From assembly GCA_028282395.1 (NCBI GenBank), contig JANQHY010000077.1:1-12241 (forward strand): 12,241 nucleotides of DNA, in the 5' to 3' direction. Of this stretch, positions 1-6,311 are shown piece after piece (position 1 is the first letter of the stretch; every line of letters starts with the position of its first letter). Made by a program: the position numbers and the translations under genes. This DNA is from Gammaproteobacteria bacterium (GTDB taxonomy: Bacteria; Pseudomonadota; Gammaproteobacteria; UBA12402). The notes under the pieces were generated by a model. It searched no databases. It saw only the letters and a program-made list of their open reading frames with translations, and had not been told where the DNA came from.

Positions 1-233
1 ATTAGACAGCGCTTTTAATACTTTACAAATATTCATAAAAGCCATTATATCGAAGATTTCCGATATGTCAATATATTAACTTGTGCTAAATGTGCCACCT
101 TATAAGGAGCTGAAAAAAAAGTTTTTTTCTTAACCGAGATGGTCTTTCTAGCTTTATACTTGGACTTGCGAGTTAAATTCAAGCTCATCTGTCTAATCTG
201 CCCTTCTTAGTGAGAAACTACAATGTATTAATA
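1..233. other. Intergenic stretch, no gene recognised
   Basis: All three minus-strand frames from the pseudogene down to about position 121 are broken by stops and show nothing recognisable, although this is where the rest of the decayed transporter would lie. The only local structure is an A8-G-T7 run at 113-128, which could fold weakly but has no G/C stem. I see no promoter, RNA gene or repeat that I would defend. Confidence 0.5.
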
Positions 234-449
234 TCAAAAAAGGTAGTCATGCTGCAGAATATCCTTTAACGGTGACCTACTTAATTGCTTATCAGCACTA
301 CGCTGTTTGGCTTGTGAGTACTTAATCGATTCTTACATAAAGACTCTAAGCAGTACAATGACGAGGCCCATTGCAATACCTATGGCATATGCTGATCTCC
401 ATCCCCAATCGAGCAGCTGAGCGTCTTTGTCAAGAATGCAATATAGCAC
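234..449 (-). pseudogene. Remnant of an MHS/ProP-type MFS metabolite:H+ symporter gene
   Basis: One minus-strand frame reads continuously from 449 down to a TGA at 234-236, apart from an internal TAA at 333-335. Before the stop it encodes WGWRSAYAIGI followed by a hydrophobic helix ending in LLRVFM. After the stop it continues ESIKYSQAKQR... and then SRSPLKDILQHDYLF. This order (GWR, helix, LR, an ES/ET pair, charged linker, P-L-x-x-(I/L)-L) is the mid-protein region of the MHS subfamily (ProP-like proline/betaine and other metabolite:H+ symporters). Intact members run to roughly 400-500 residues, so about 70 codons survive. An in-frame stop also closes the frame at the 5' side (450-452). Homology is by motif recognition only. 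A short expressed peptide is unlikely because no start codon with a ribosome site is seen. Confidence 0.6.
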
Positions 450-527
450 CTATACCATTAGACCTAATGTTTTATTAATAATGTCTCTGTACAATATTTT
501 CTTAACTAAAACCTGGAAGGAGATAAC

Positions 528-1493
528 ATGCTACACAAGACAATTCAACAATTGCTAAGTAGAGTCCAACATTCACCAAGAAAGAGATCAAATCAGGATA
601 TTCAACAAAACCAGAATATACAGGATGGAAGGCTAGAAGATATGCCAACAAAATTAAAAACCTACTTGGTTAACACTAATGTAGAAAATAAAGAATTAGC
701 GCTAGAAGAATTAGAAGAACTATATCTTAAAGCAATGCAGCGTGCAGAAGAAAAAAATAAACCTGGAAAAGCTATTGGCGCAGACGAACTTTGGCCTGAA
801 ATTTCGGCTGTAGTTAAAGAAAAATACGGAGATTTAGCAAATAAACTATCAATGGTTGAATATTTTCGTTTGAGCGATTTATTTGAAGACTTAAAAATAT
901 CTAAAGGCGATACTAATGGTACAATTCATAGTTGTCTTTGTCAGCCAGTATTAGAGATAATGAAAATAGCTGAATCTGATTTAGATAAAAAGGCCATTCC
1001 TGAGTTTATTAAAAAAAGTAATGCTCAAATTGATCGAATTACTGCATTGGGTAGAGGACATGAAAACATAGAAGTTACCAAAGCAACAGCACAATTAGCT
1101 AGAAATTTAAAAAGTTGTCGAGACAATTTTATCATAAATCAAGGCTATAGAAATATCTATACGATCGAGCAATACAAGAAAGATATCAATAAAATTGTAG
1201 AATCTTCCGACGGGGCAAAAAAATTGTCATCTCATCGAGGTTGGAAAGGTGTAGTCGGAAATGCCCTCCTTGCACTTACAGGAGTAGGAATTTTAGCATT
1301 GGGCGCAAAAGCTGTTCACTCAAAAGTAACTAAAGGGTATGTCAGTTTGTTTTTTAATACAGCTTCTACTAAAAAAGTCGATATGATAAGTCAGAGTTTA
1401 AAGGCAATGGCGTCATCAACTCCACAGGAGATTGATGAGTATAATGGGACTACCAGAAATGACGATAATTTTTCCATTCAAATAAGTCGATAA
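528..1493 (+). CDS. Effector-like protein with C-terminal membrane segment
   Basis: This encodes 321 residues with no enzyme motif that I recognise. Residues 1-40 are polar and basic. Residues 50-235 look mostly helical and charged (Glu/Lys-rich, LEELEELYLKAM). Residues 237-265 hold HRGWKGVVGNALLALTGVG followed by a hydrophobic stretch, one probable transmembrane helix. A VSLFF motif and a short helical tail follow. The GWK-x-V-x-GN / hydrophobic / FF arrangement matches a C-terminal block I recall from many uncharacterised Legionella proteins, some of them effector candidates; that is memory, not a search. There is no signal peptide. The ATG has a strong Shine-Dalgarno, GGAAGGAG at 515-522, five bases upstream. 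No convincing -35 was found; TACAAT at 490-495 is a possible -10. The gene converges on the large minus-strand gene, with a long inverted repeat between them. A host-directed membrane protein is plausible but unproven. Confidence 0.8.
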   Translation: MLHKTIQQLLSRVQHSPRKRSNQDIQQNQNIQDGRLEDMPTKLKTYLVNTNVENKELALEELEELYLKAMQRAEEKNKPGKAIGADELWPEISAVVKEKYGDLANKLSMVEYFRLSDLFEDLKISKGDTNGTIHSCLCQPVLEIMKIAESDLDKKAIPEFIKKSNAQIDRITALGRGHENIEVTKATAQLARNLKSCRDNFIINQGYRNIYTIEQYKKDINKIVESSDGAKKLSSHRGWKGVVGNALLALTGVGILALGAKAVHSKVTKGYVSLFFNTASTKKVDMISQSLKAMASSTPQEIDEYNGTTRNDDNFSIQISR

Positions 1494-1525
1494 GAAGGCA
1501 TAGAAATAGCCAAAATATTTATGTT

Positions 1526-1585
1526 ACTTATTAAATAGGTTTTTTGTCACTTCATAATAAAAGTGGCAAAAAACCTATAATAAGT
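1526..1585. terminator. Long inverted repeat between convergent genes, terminator-like
   Basis: The core arms, 1536-1552 and 1561-1577, pair over 17 bp with a single G-T pair around an 8-nt loop. The stem continues with ACTTATTA (1526-1533) against TAATAAGT (1578-1585), leaving only AA at 1534-1535 bulged, so about 25 bp pair in all. It lies between two genes that end facing each other, as expected for a bidirectional terminator. However, the six T's are in the 5' arm and the six A's in the 3' arm on either strand, so no U-tract follows the stem. It may terminate by another route, protect 3' ends, or be a small palindromic element. Confidence 0.55.
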
Positions 1586-1603
1586 TGACTTTATCAGTGA
1601 TTA

Positions 1604-4600
1604 CTATTTATTACTGAATCCTTTTTGATCACTCTCCTCATACTTATGAACCAAATTTTCAAGTTCCTTATCATTACTGTATAGATCTTTTCCAAAGATA
1701 CCTAATTTAAATGGCAAGGGATTAGTTTGGTGATTTATTGAATTTCGACCAGCCACAGATTGTGAGGATGTCTTAGATGAGTTCTGCTTATCTATATCAG
1801 CTAATTTCTTCATCATATTAAGTGTTTTATTGCTGCCGAAGACAGCGCCTCCGCTAGTAGCACGATAAATGAATTCATTTCTCTCTTTCTTTATTGATTT
1901 GTTTTCATTCTTTAGATTTTTGATCTGTTTATCTAAATCCTTATTAGCTTTTTTTGCCATCTTCATGCCAAATTTACTGATATTATTCTTTTTCACCTGC
2001 TCTATTTCATTTATTTTATTCATATTTTTCGATATAATTGTATTATACCGTTCTCTAACTCGGCTTACTGCACTTGTATGATGTTGTTGAAAGCTTCCTT
2101 GTGGATTTTCACAAGCAACCTCAAGCATAGTTGACCAGTATTGTTGTTTAGCACTATTTCTATCCTTATGAAATGAAGATGAAGATAGCTTATCTGCATA
2201 ATAGTTCGAGCGATTTACATAGGTCAACGCTAAATAACAGCTTTTAATTGTAGAGTTCTTGATAAAATTATCAAAATCATAAGTTTTATTTGAACCACGA
2301 AGATTGAAGGTTCGCAGCGAATTGGCGACTTTTAATCGAGCATCTGTTAAATCTCTATTTTGATCATAAAAAATACTATTCTCTCTATTACCCTTACCAA
2401 ATGAAGAGGCTTTCTTACGTTGCCTGTTAAGGTCGGATATTCTCTCCATATTTTGATGTTCAAAGCTTTTGTTAATCTCTTCTCTATTTAGAGCTCCGTG
2501 TGCTGATATAGAAGAGTTTATTCTTACTATGTTCTCATTATCTCTCTTCAATTTAGCAATCTCTTGAGGAATGTTTTTATGAGATTTACCTATAAAATAT
2601 TCCGGGTCGACACCATTCAAGATGGAAATATCTGCATATTTACTAATACCCTTGCGCGCCATCAATTCAATTTGATTCTGTAAAATGAAGTCTTCTGTAT
2701 ACACCTTTCTTAACTGTTGAAGGGCTTTAATTTTGGCATTATTTTCCATAATCTTTATTTCATTTCTTGCAGAAATAATCTCAACTGCTTTGTTATGTTG
2801 TTCTTTAAAACTAGCTGCAGGATTTTGACAAGAGATCTCAAGCATCGTACGCCAATACATTGATTTGGCCTTAAAAGCAACCTCGTCTTCAGCTGATAAT
2901 GGTGAAGAGAGCAGATTATCAAAATGGTTAATACGTTCGATATAAAAAGGGACTAGATGGGCAGTTTCAACTGAGCAGTTTTGAATAAGATTATAAAAAT
3001 CATATACTTCATCATCACCTTTAAATTTTAAATTCAGTAGTGATTTTGCCAGTGCTAATTTACGCTCTTTTACCTGCCAATCATCAGAATCAGAGGAGAA
3101 AATAGTCTTCTCTAACCCCTTAGAGGATTCATTTTTTTGCATTTGATCTAAAATAGATAATAGAGTAGTACTGTTTTTTATGCTTTTGTCGAAATTCTCT
3201 CTACTCTTTGCACTACTAATAAAACCTTCTTTCATGAAACGATCTTCATTAAATAAACTACGCAATTTCATATTTTCCTTTTTTAAATAAATAATTCTTT
3301 GTTTTAGATAATCTATATATTTTGATGAACGTGAACTGCTTTTTTCCGATATTATTTTCATATATACATTTATTTTCTTATAATTTATATCTATCTTTTC
3401 TTTGGCCATTATTCTTACTGCATAGTCATGATGATCTTTGTGGCTATCTTTAGGATGCTTAGATGCTGATTCTAACATACATTGCCAATACAGATAATTA
3501 TCCTTTATAGTATCCCTCTCCTTTCCTGTTGCCGAAGAGAGTTGCTTTCTATAATAGTTAATCCATCCTACATAGATTGGTACTTGACGTAATGTGCTTT
3601 CTGAACCATTTTTTATAAGATTTCTAAAATCATAAAATCTATCATGATCAGTATAGTTTAGTTTGCTTAGCTCATTAACAGCCTGTATCTTATAATTCTC
3701 CATTATACTATTACCTGACGAATTAAAAATCGTCTTGTCATAATTGTTGTCGTTTTTATGCCTAGCTAATTCGAACTTAACTTTTGATAATGAGAGATAA
3801 CTTTTCATATCATTTTTGCTATTTTTACTCTCCTTAGGCCAATTATCTCGATTTTTAAGTGCTTGCAATTTTTCTTGATATTCATTTGCATTCTTACATA
3901 AGAAATCCAGCCCTTTTCTGTCTTTATCTTTTGGGTATTTTTTTATCTTTTCTACTAATAAATTATATTCTTTGGAATATTTTAATGCTGAGTAGAGAAT
4001 ATTCACTGGCGCATTTTCAACCAGCTCATCAAAGCCCCGATCGATATTGAATGGTTCATTGTTTAAGTTAAGGTGTGGCAATTCCTCTGATAAAGCAACT
4101 CTAGCTGCTTTAATTTCCGGATCTTCTTGAAGATAATCCTTTGCTGAGGTGATTATTTTCTCCTTTTGTTTCTCAAGAACTGAAATTTGAGCTCTAATTG
4201 CTGAATGTTCATCAATGTTTGCTGAAGTCATGCTGCTTTCTAAAGATTTTATTTTATGTCTAATTTTTGCTTCTTCTTCAGCGCATTTAAGATATTTATT
4301 AAAATCAATATTATTATCAATAACACATTTTCCTGTTAAATAATCAGCAACTAATTCACTATCAACATCAAACTTTTTTAACTGCCATTCACCATCTTTA
4401 TTTGATTCCATTTCAATATCCATCTTTAGTTTATATTTTTTCATTATATGTTCTGCATTTGATTTCAACTCAAAGGTCCATGTATCAGTTTCATTTTGCA
4501 CATTCACTATATTTTCATTTCTCTGTGAAAGCTTAATTGGGTATTTTCCACTCGGTGCAATAGGTTTGCTTCCACTTGAAATAGTCGCCATTCTCTCTTC

Positions 4601-5035
4601 GAATAGCGCTTGAGATAGGTTGATGTTTTGGCTAAATTTCTCATAAATTTGTTTGGATGATTGATGGGTGGAAGAGTCTGGATTATGTAAATCCTGTTCT
4701 ATTTTGACAATAAAATTATTTGCCCTATCTTCTTCCTCGTTAATATTGTCATCTACGTTCTCTGTAATAGTATCAAAAGTAATCCTCTTCATATCCAGTT
4801 CTAGAGAATTTAGCGTATCTTTCTCTATGTTACCAGAAGAATTCTGAGCATTTCTTTCTTTCTGGCGATACTGGCTATCATTGCCTGTATAGTACGCTGC
4901 ATTGCTATTTGATGAGTAATTAAAGATTCCCTCTGAGCCAAACAGGTCAATTGATTTATCAGGAAAGTGTTTTCTGTGTTGGTCATTACAGATATCTTTA
5001 ACTGTAGAATTTATACGATCTTTAATATTAAACAT
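1604..5035 (-). CDS. Large coiled-coil protein with three internal repeats, effector-like
   Basis: This encodes 1143 residues rich in Lys, Asn, Ser and Glu, with no signal peptide and no clear membrane helix. Residues 1-160 look disordered and polar. Residues 163-240 look like a compact alpha/beta module (KYPIKLSQR, TWTFELKS, GEWQLKKFDV). Helical, coiled-coil-like stretches lie near 250-300, 560-600, 755-795, 815-875 and 1000-1055. Three copies of a repeat of about 125 residues occupy 434-558, 643-766 and 886-1008, and a degenerate copy lies near 309-395. The tail (KELENLVHKYEESDQKG) is charged with a small Glu cluster, as in some Dot/Icm substrates, though this is weak evidence. The ATG at 5035 has AAAGAG seven bases upstream; a TATAAT lies on the minus strand at 5090-5095. 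I recognise no family. A secreted effector or scaffold is inferred from composition and neighbours. Confidence 0.85.
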   Translation of the reverse strand: MFNIKDRINSTVKDICNDQHRKHFPDKSIDLFGSEGIFNYSSNSNAAYYTGNDSQYRQKERNAQNSSGNIEKDTLNSLELDMKRITFDTITENVDDNINEEEDRANNFIVKIEQDLHNPDSSTHQSSKQIYEKFSQNINLSQALFEERMATISSGSKPIAPSGKYPIKLSQRNENIVNVQNETDTWTFELKSNAEHIMKKYKLKMDIEMESNKDGEWQLKKFDVDSELVADYLTGKCVIDNNIDFNKYLKCAEEEAKIRHKIKSLESSMTSANIDEHSAIRAQISVLEKQKEKIITSAKDYLQEDPEIKAARVALSEELPHLNLNNEPFNIDRGFDELVENAPVNILYSALKYSKEYNLLVEKIKKYPKDKDRKGLDFLCKNANEYQEKLQALKNRDNWPKESKNSKNDMKSYLSLSKVKFELARHKNDNNYDKTIFNSSGNSIMENYKIQAVNELSKLNYTDHDRFYDFRNLIKNGSESTLRQVPIYVGWINYYRKQLSSATGKERDTIKDNYLYWQCMLESASKHPKDSHKDHHDYAVRIMAKEKIDINYKKINVYMKIISEKSSSRSSKYIDYLKQRIIYLKKENMKLRSLFNEDRFMKEGFISSAKSRENFDKSIKNSTTLLSILDQMQKNESSKGLEKTIFSSDSDDWQVKERKLALAKSLLNLKFKGDDEVYDFYNLIQNCSVETAHLVPFYIERINHFDNLLSSPLSAEDEVAFKAKSMYWRTMLEISCQNPAASFKEQHNKAVEIISARNEIKIMENNAKIKALQQLRKVYTEDFILQNQIELMARKGISKYADISILNGVDPEYFIGKSHKNIPQEIAKLKRDNENIVRINSSISAHGALNREEINKSFEHQNMERISDLNRQRKKASSFGKGNRENSIFYDQNRDLTDARLKVANSLRTFNLRGSNKTYDFDNFIKNSTIKSCYLALTYVNRSNYYADKLSSSSFHKDRNSAKQQYWSTMLEVACENPQGSFQQHHTSAVSRVRERYNTIISKNMNKINEIEQVKKNNISKFGMKMAKKANKDLDKQIKNLKNENKSIKKERNEFIYRATSGGAVFGSNKTLNMMKKLADIDKQNSSKTSSQSVAGRNSINHQTNPLPFKLGIFGKDLYSNDKELENLVHKYEESDQKGFSNK
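2012..2380 (-). repeat. Protein repeat copy 3 of the 1143-aa protein
   Basis: This covers residues 886-1008. It starts at NSIFYDQ, carries YDFDNFIKN at 919-927, LSS near 950, YW at 966-967 followed by MLE, and a conserved P, S, H and A-V at the end (990). Spacing from the first Tyr to the YW pair is 47 residues, against 48 and 49 in the other copies. It is closest to copy 2 in the YW block, sharing 14 of 25 positions by direct comparison. Confidence 0.85.
2738..3109 (-). repeat. Protein repeat copy 2 of the 1143-aa protein
   Basis: This covers residues 643-766. It starts at KTIFSSD, carries YDFYNLIQN at 678-686, LLSS near 708-711, YW at 727-728 followed by MLE, and ends near AVEI at 750. It shares its KTIF opening with copy 1 and its T-M-L-E / C-x-N-P / SF pattern with copy 3. 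It begins 210 residues after copy 1 and 241 before copy 3, measured at the YDF motif. The linkers are coiled-coil-like and differ in length and sequence. Confidence 0.85.
3362..3736 (-). repeat. Protein repeat copy 1 of the 1143-aa protein
   Basis: This covers residues 434-558. It starts at KTIFNSSG, carries YDFRNLIKN at 468-476, QLSS at 498-501, YW at 516-517 followed by MLE, and ends near YAVRIM at 538-543. Positions invariant in all three copies within the 25-residue YW block are Y, W, M, L, E, P, S, H, A and V. Confidence 0.85.
3851..4111 (-). repeat. Degenerate fourth copy of the protein repeat
   Basis: Residues 309-395 follow the front half of the repeat: KAARVALSEELPHLNL aligns with the A-R-x-x-x-A-x-x-L region of copy 3. 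Next come GFDELVEN in place of YDFxNxIxN, and ILYSALKYSKEYNLLVEKI in place of the Y-L-A-L-T-Y-V ... Y-x-x-x-L stretch. The YW-MLE block and the conserved His are missing, and the copy is shorter. The call rests on manual alignment. Confidence 0.45.
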
Positions 5036-5166
5036 AATATAGCTCTTTAATAAAATTTCTCAATCAAGCTACATCCGTAATATAATGTAATTATAACCCA
5101 TTTTATCGAAAAATTTCTTAAATAATGGTCAATATAAGATTGAATTAAAACGATATTTACCTTATT

Positions 5167-5196
5167 TTTTTAATAAAAATGATTATTTATTAAAAA
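5167..5196. repeat. Perfect 11-bp AT-only inverted repeat between divergent genes
   Basis: TTTTTAATAAA (5167-5177) and TTTATTAAAAA (5186-5196) are exact reverse complements around an 8-nt loop, AATGATTA. It lies between the large minus-strand gene and the 235-aa gene. It could bind an AT-preferring regulator or nucleoid protein, or open easily near the divergent promoters. In DNA this AT-rich some of this is expected by chance. Confidence 0.45.
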
Positions 5197-5270
5197 TTTA
5201 GGCTAGAGGAATAGTCTTTGAGCATGGAACAATAACTGCTGAATTGAAGTAGTCGCCCTATTCATAGGAG

Positions 5271-5299
5271 TAGACAAAAAACATATTTTATTGTATAAT
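5271..5299 (+). promoter_or_regulatory. Sigma-70 promoter for the 235-aa protein gene
   Basis: TAGACA (5271-5276, five of six bases of TTGACA) and a perfect TATAAT (5294-5299) are separated by exactly 17 bp. The predicted start near 5306 gives a leader of about 60 nt before the ATG at 5365. This is the best housekeeping-type promoter in the left part of the window. Confidence 0.65.
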
Positions 5300-5307
5300 A
5301 ATAATTA

Positions 5308-5357
5308 GAAAGTGCTCAACTTTCATCTCCGAAATTCACTCCTAGCTACTAGTGGAG
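5308..5357 (+). promoter_or_regulatory. Structured 5' leader of the 235-aa gene, may mask its ribosome site
   Basis: GAAAGT (5308-5313) and ACTTTC (5319-5324) form a perfect 6-bp hairpin with a 5-nt loop at the start of the predicted transcript. Further on, CTCC (5339-5342) can pair with GGAG (5354-5357), the Shine-Dalgarno itself. CTAG (5342-5345) can instead pair with CTAG (5349-5352), which would free it. Translation control is possible, but the stems are short. Confidence 0.35.
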
Positions 5358-5364
5358 GTGCGCT

Positions 5365-6072
5365 ATGCAGAACTCTAATGAACAAAGTGATACAACTAAA
5401 AAGTTAAATAAATCTTTAACTAAAAGTGGTGTCTTAAAAGGAGCTTCACGCATTCCTTTTCTAAGAAGATTTTTTGGTATCGAAACATACATGCTTCTTG
5501 ACGATAGTTTTAAGGGCACTAAATATGATTCGGGTGCTAAACTGGGAATATCAGCTCTTCAATGGGCTCCTATCTTCGGTCCGTGGGCGGAGTTTTTCTA
5601 TTTCCAAAATAGAATAAATAAGGTTATTGATGATCTAATTGATGATGAAAATCTTCCTTATGAAAATTCCAAACATATTCATGATCTAATCCAACTAAAA
5701 AACACGTTATTAGCCTCAACGCTATATGAAAGCTTGGGTCAAGGCATGATTATTGCTGGAATAGCTCTATCTTGTACGGGTTTTGGTCTCGCCATCGCTA
5801 TACCCTTTATAGCGGTAGGCGCCATATTTTTAGGTTTGTCACGTCTTCTTAAAAATCATATGGAGACTGATATATATAAGCCAAATAAAGTTCGAGAATC
5901 AGTACAACTTGAAACGACTCGTATAGGTTTTCTCGGCTTGATAAATGCTAATCGTTCTCTGCTTAGAGATACTTCAAAACAGCAAAACGCCTACAGAGAT
6001 GGACACAAAAACAAGTCGACAATTATCATAGATGGAGACTCTGATATTGAGATGCAACAGCATCTATACTAA
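5365..6072 (+). CDS. Hypothetical membrane-associated protein, effector-like
   Basis: This encodes 235 residues and I do not recognise a family. Residues 1-25 are polar and basic (TTKKLNKSLTKSG). Residues 60-80 are aromatic-rich (LQWAPIFGPWAEFFYF). Residues 124-160 form a long Gly/Ala/Ile-rich hydrophobic stretch, enough for a helical hairpin or one long membrane helix. The rest is charged and polar, ending IEMQQHLY. There is no N-terminal signal peptide, so insertion would use the internal segment. The ATG has GGAGG (5354-5358) six bases upstream and sits behind a good sigma-70 promoter. It is divergent from the 1143-aa gene, and the two could share control through the AT-rich spacer. Internal hydrophobic hairpins are common in effectors that insert into host membranes, but that role is inferred from composition and context only. 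Confidence 0.8.
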   Translation: MQNSNEQSDTTKKLNKSLTKSGVLKGASRIPFLRRFFGIETYMLLDDSFKGTKYDSGAKLGISALQWAPIFGPWAEFFYFQNRINKVIDDLIDDENLPYENSKHIHDLIQLKNTLLASTLYESLGQGMIIAGIALSCTGFGLAIAIPFIAVGAIFLGLSRLLKNHMETDIYKPNKVRESVQLETTRIGFLGLINANRSLLRDTSKQQNAYRDGHKNKSTIIIDGDSDIEMQQHLY

Positions 6073-6153
6073 AAACAATCAGATATAAGCTGATAATTAT
6101 CTTACTTGGATTCTATTTTCAGGTAGTGATTAAGCCATTGATAATCATTGCAA

Positions 6154-6179
6154 ATCAAATATATTACCTAATATTTGAT
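6154..6179. repeat. Perfect 9-bp inverted repeat downstream of the 235-aa gene
   Basis: ATCAAATAT (6154-6162) and ATATTTGAT (6171-6179) are exact reverse complements around the 8-nt loop ATTACCTA. It lies 82 bases after the stop codon. No T-run follows, so it is not a standard terminator. It could end the transcript of the 235-aa gene weakly or be a binding site. Confidence 0.4.
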
Positions 6180-6260
6180 AAATACGCTAAGTCTCCAAAA
6201 CTCATTTTGGGATAAGATGCTAATATTGTAAGCTGATCTATAGATTTATTGTGATGAAAG

Positions 6261-6277
6261 ACCTATTATGAATAGGT
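6261..6277. promoter_or_regulatory. Operator-like palindrome upstream of the alpha/beta hydrolase
   Basis: ACCTATT (6261-6267), ATG, AATAGGT (6271-6277) is a perfect 7-bp dyad ending 34 bases before the hydrolase start. Its size and position fit a repressor or activator site near the promoter. No clear -35/-10 pair was found around it; TTGTGA at 6249-6254 is a possible -35. Confidence 0.4.
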
Positions 6278-6292
6278 AATAATAGTATTATT
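6278..6292. promoter_or_regulatory. Second palindrome abutting the first, upstream of the hydrolase
   Basis: AATAATA (6278-6284), G, TATTATT (6286-6292) is a perfect 7-bp dyad that begins at the base after the first palindrome ends. Two abutting dyads just upstream of one start codon make chance less likely for the pair. This one is AT-only and is weak evidence alone. Confidence 0.35.
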
Positions 6293-6311
6293 CATTATAA
6301 GGTCTAGCAGA

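Noticed and set aside
113..129. Intrinsic terminator from A8-G-T7
   Set aside because: It has no G/C-containing stem and no intact gene upstream on either strand that would need it.
1869..2081. Plus-strand frame opposite the 1143-aa gene encoding a hydrophobic 70-aa peptide
   Set aside because: It is the complement of Lys/Asn-rich coding sequence, which always reads as Phe/Leu/Ile-rich on the other strand; no ribosome site or promoter supports it.
3859..4050. Plus-strand 63-aa frame with hydrophobic composition
   Set aside because: Same shadow effect inside the large minus-strand gene, with no independent start signal.
5101..5160. PmrA-like binding site (cTTAATatT direct repeat) near TTCTTAAATAATGGTCAATATAAG
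   Set aside because: The first half-site is only partly matching and the second is poor; AT-rich DNA gives such matches easily, so it does not support PmrA control of the effector-like genes.
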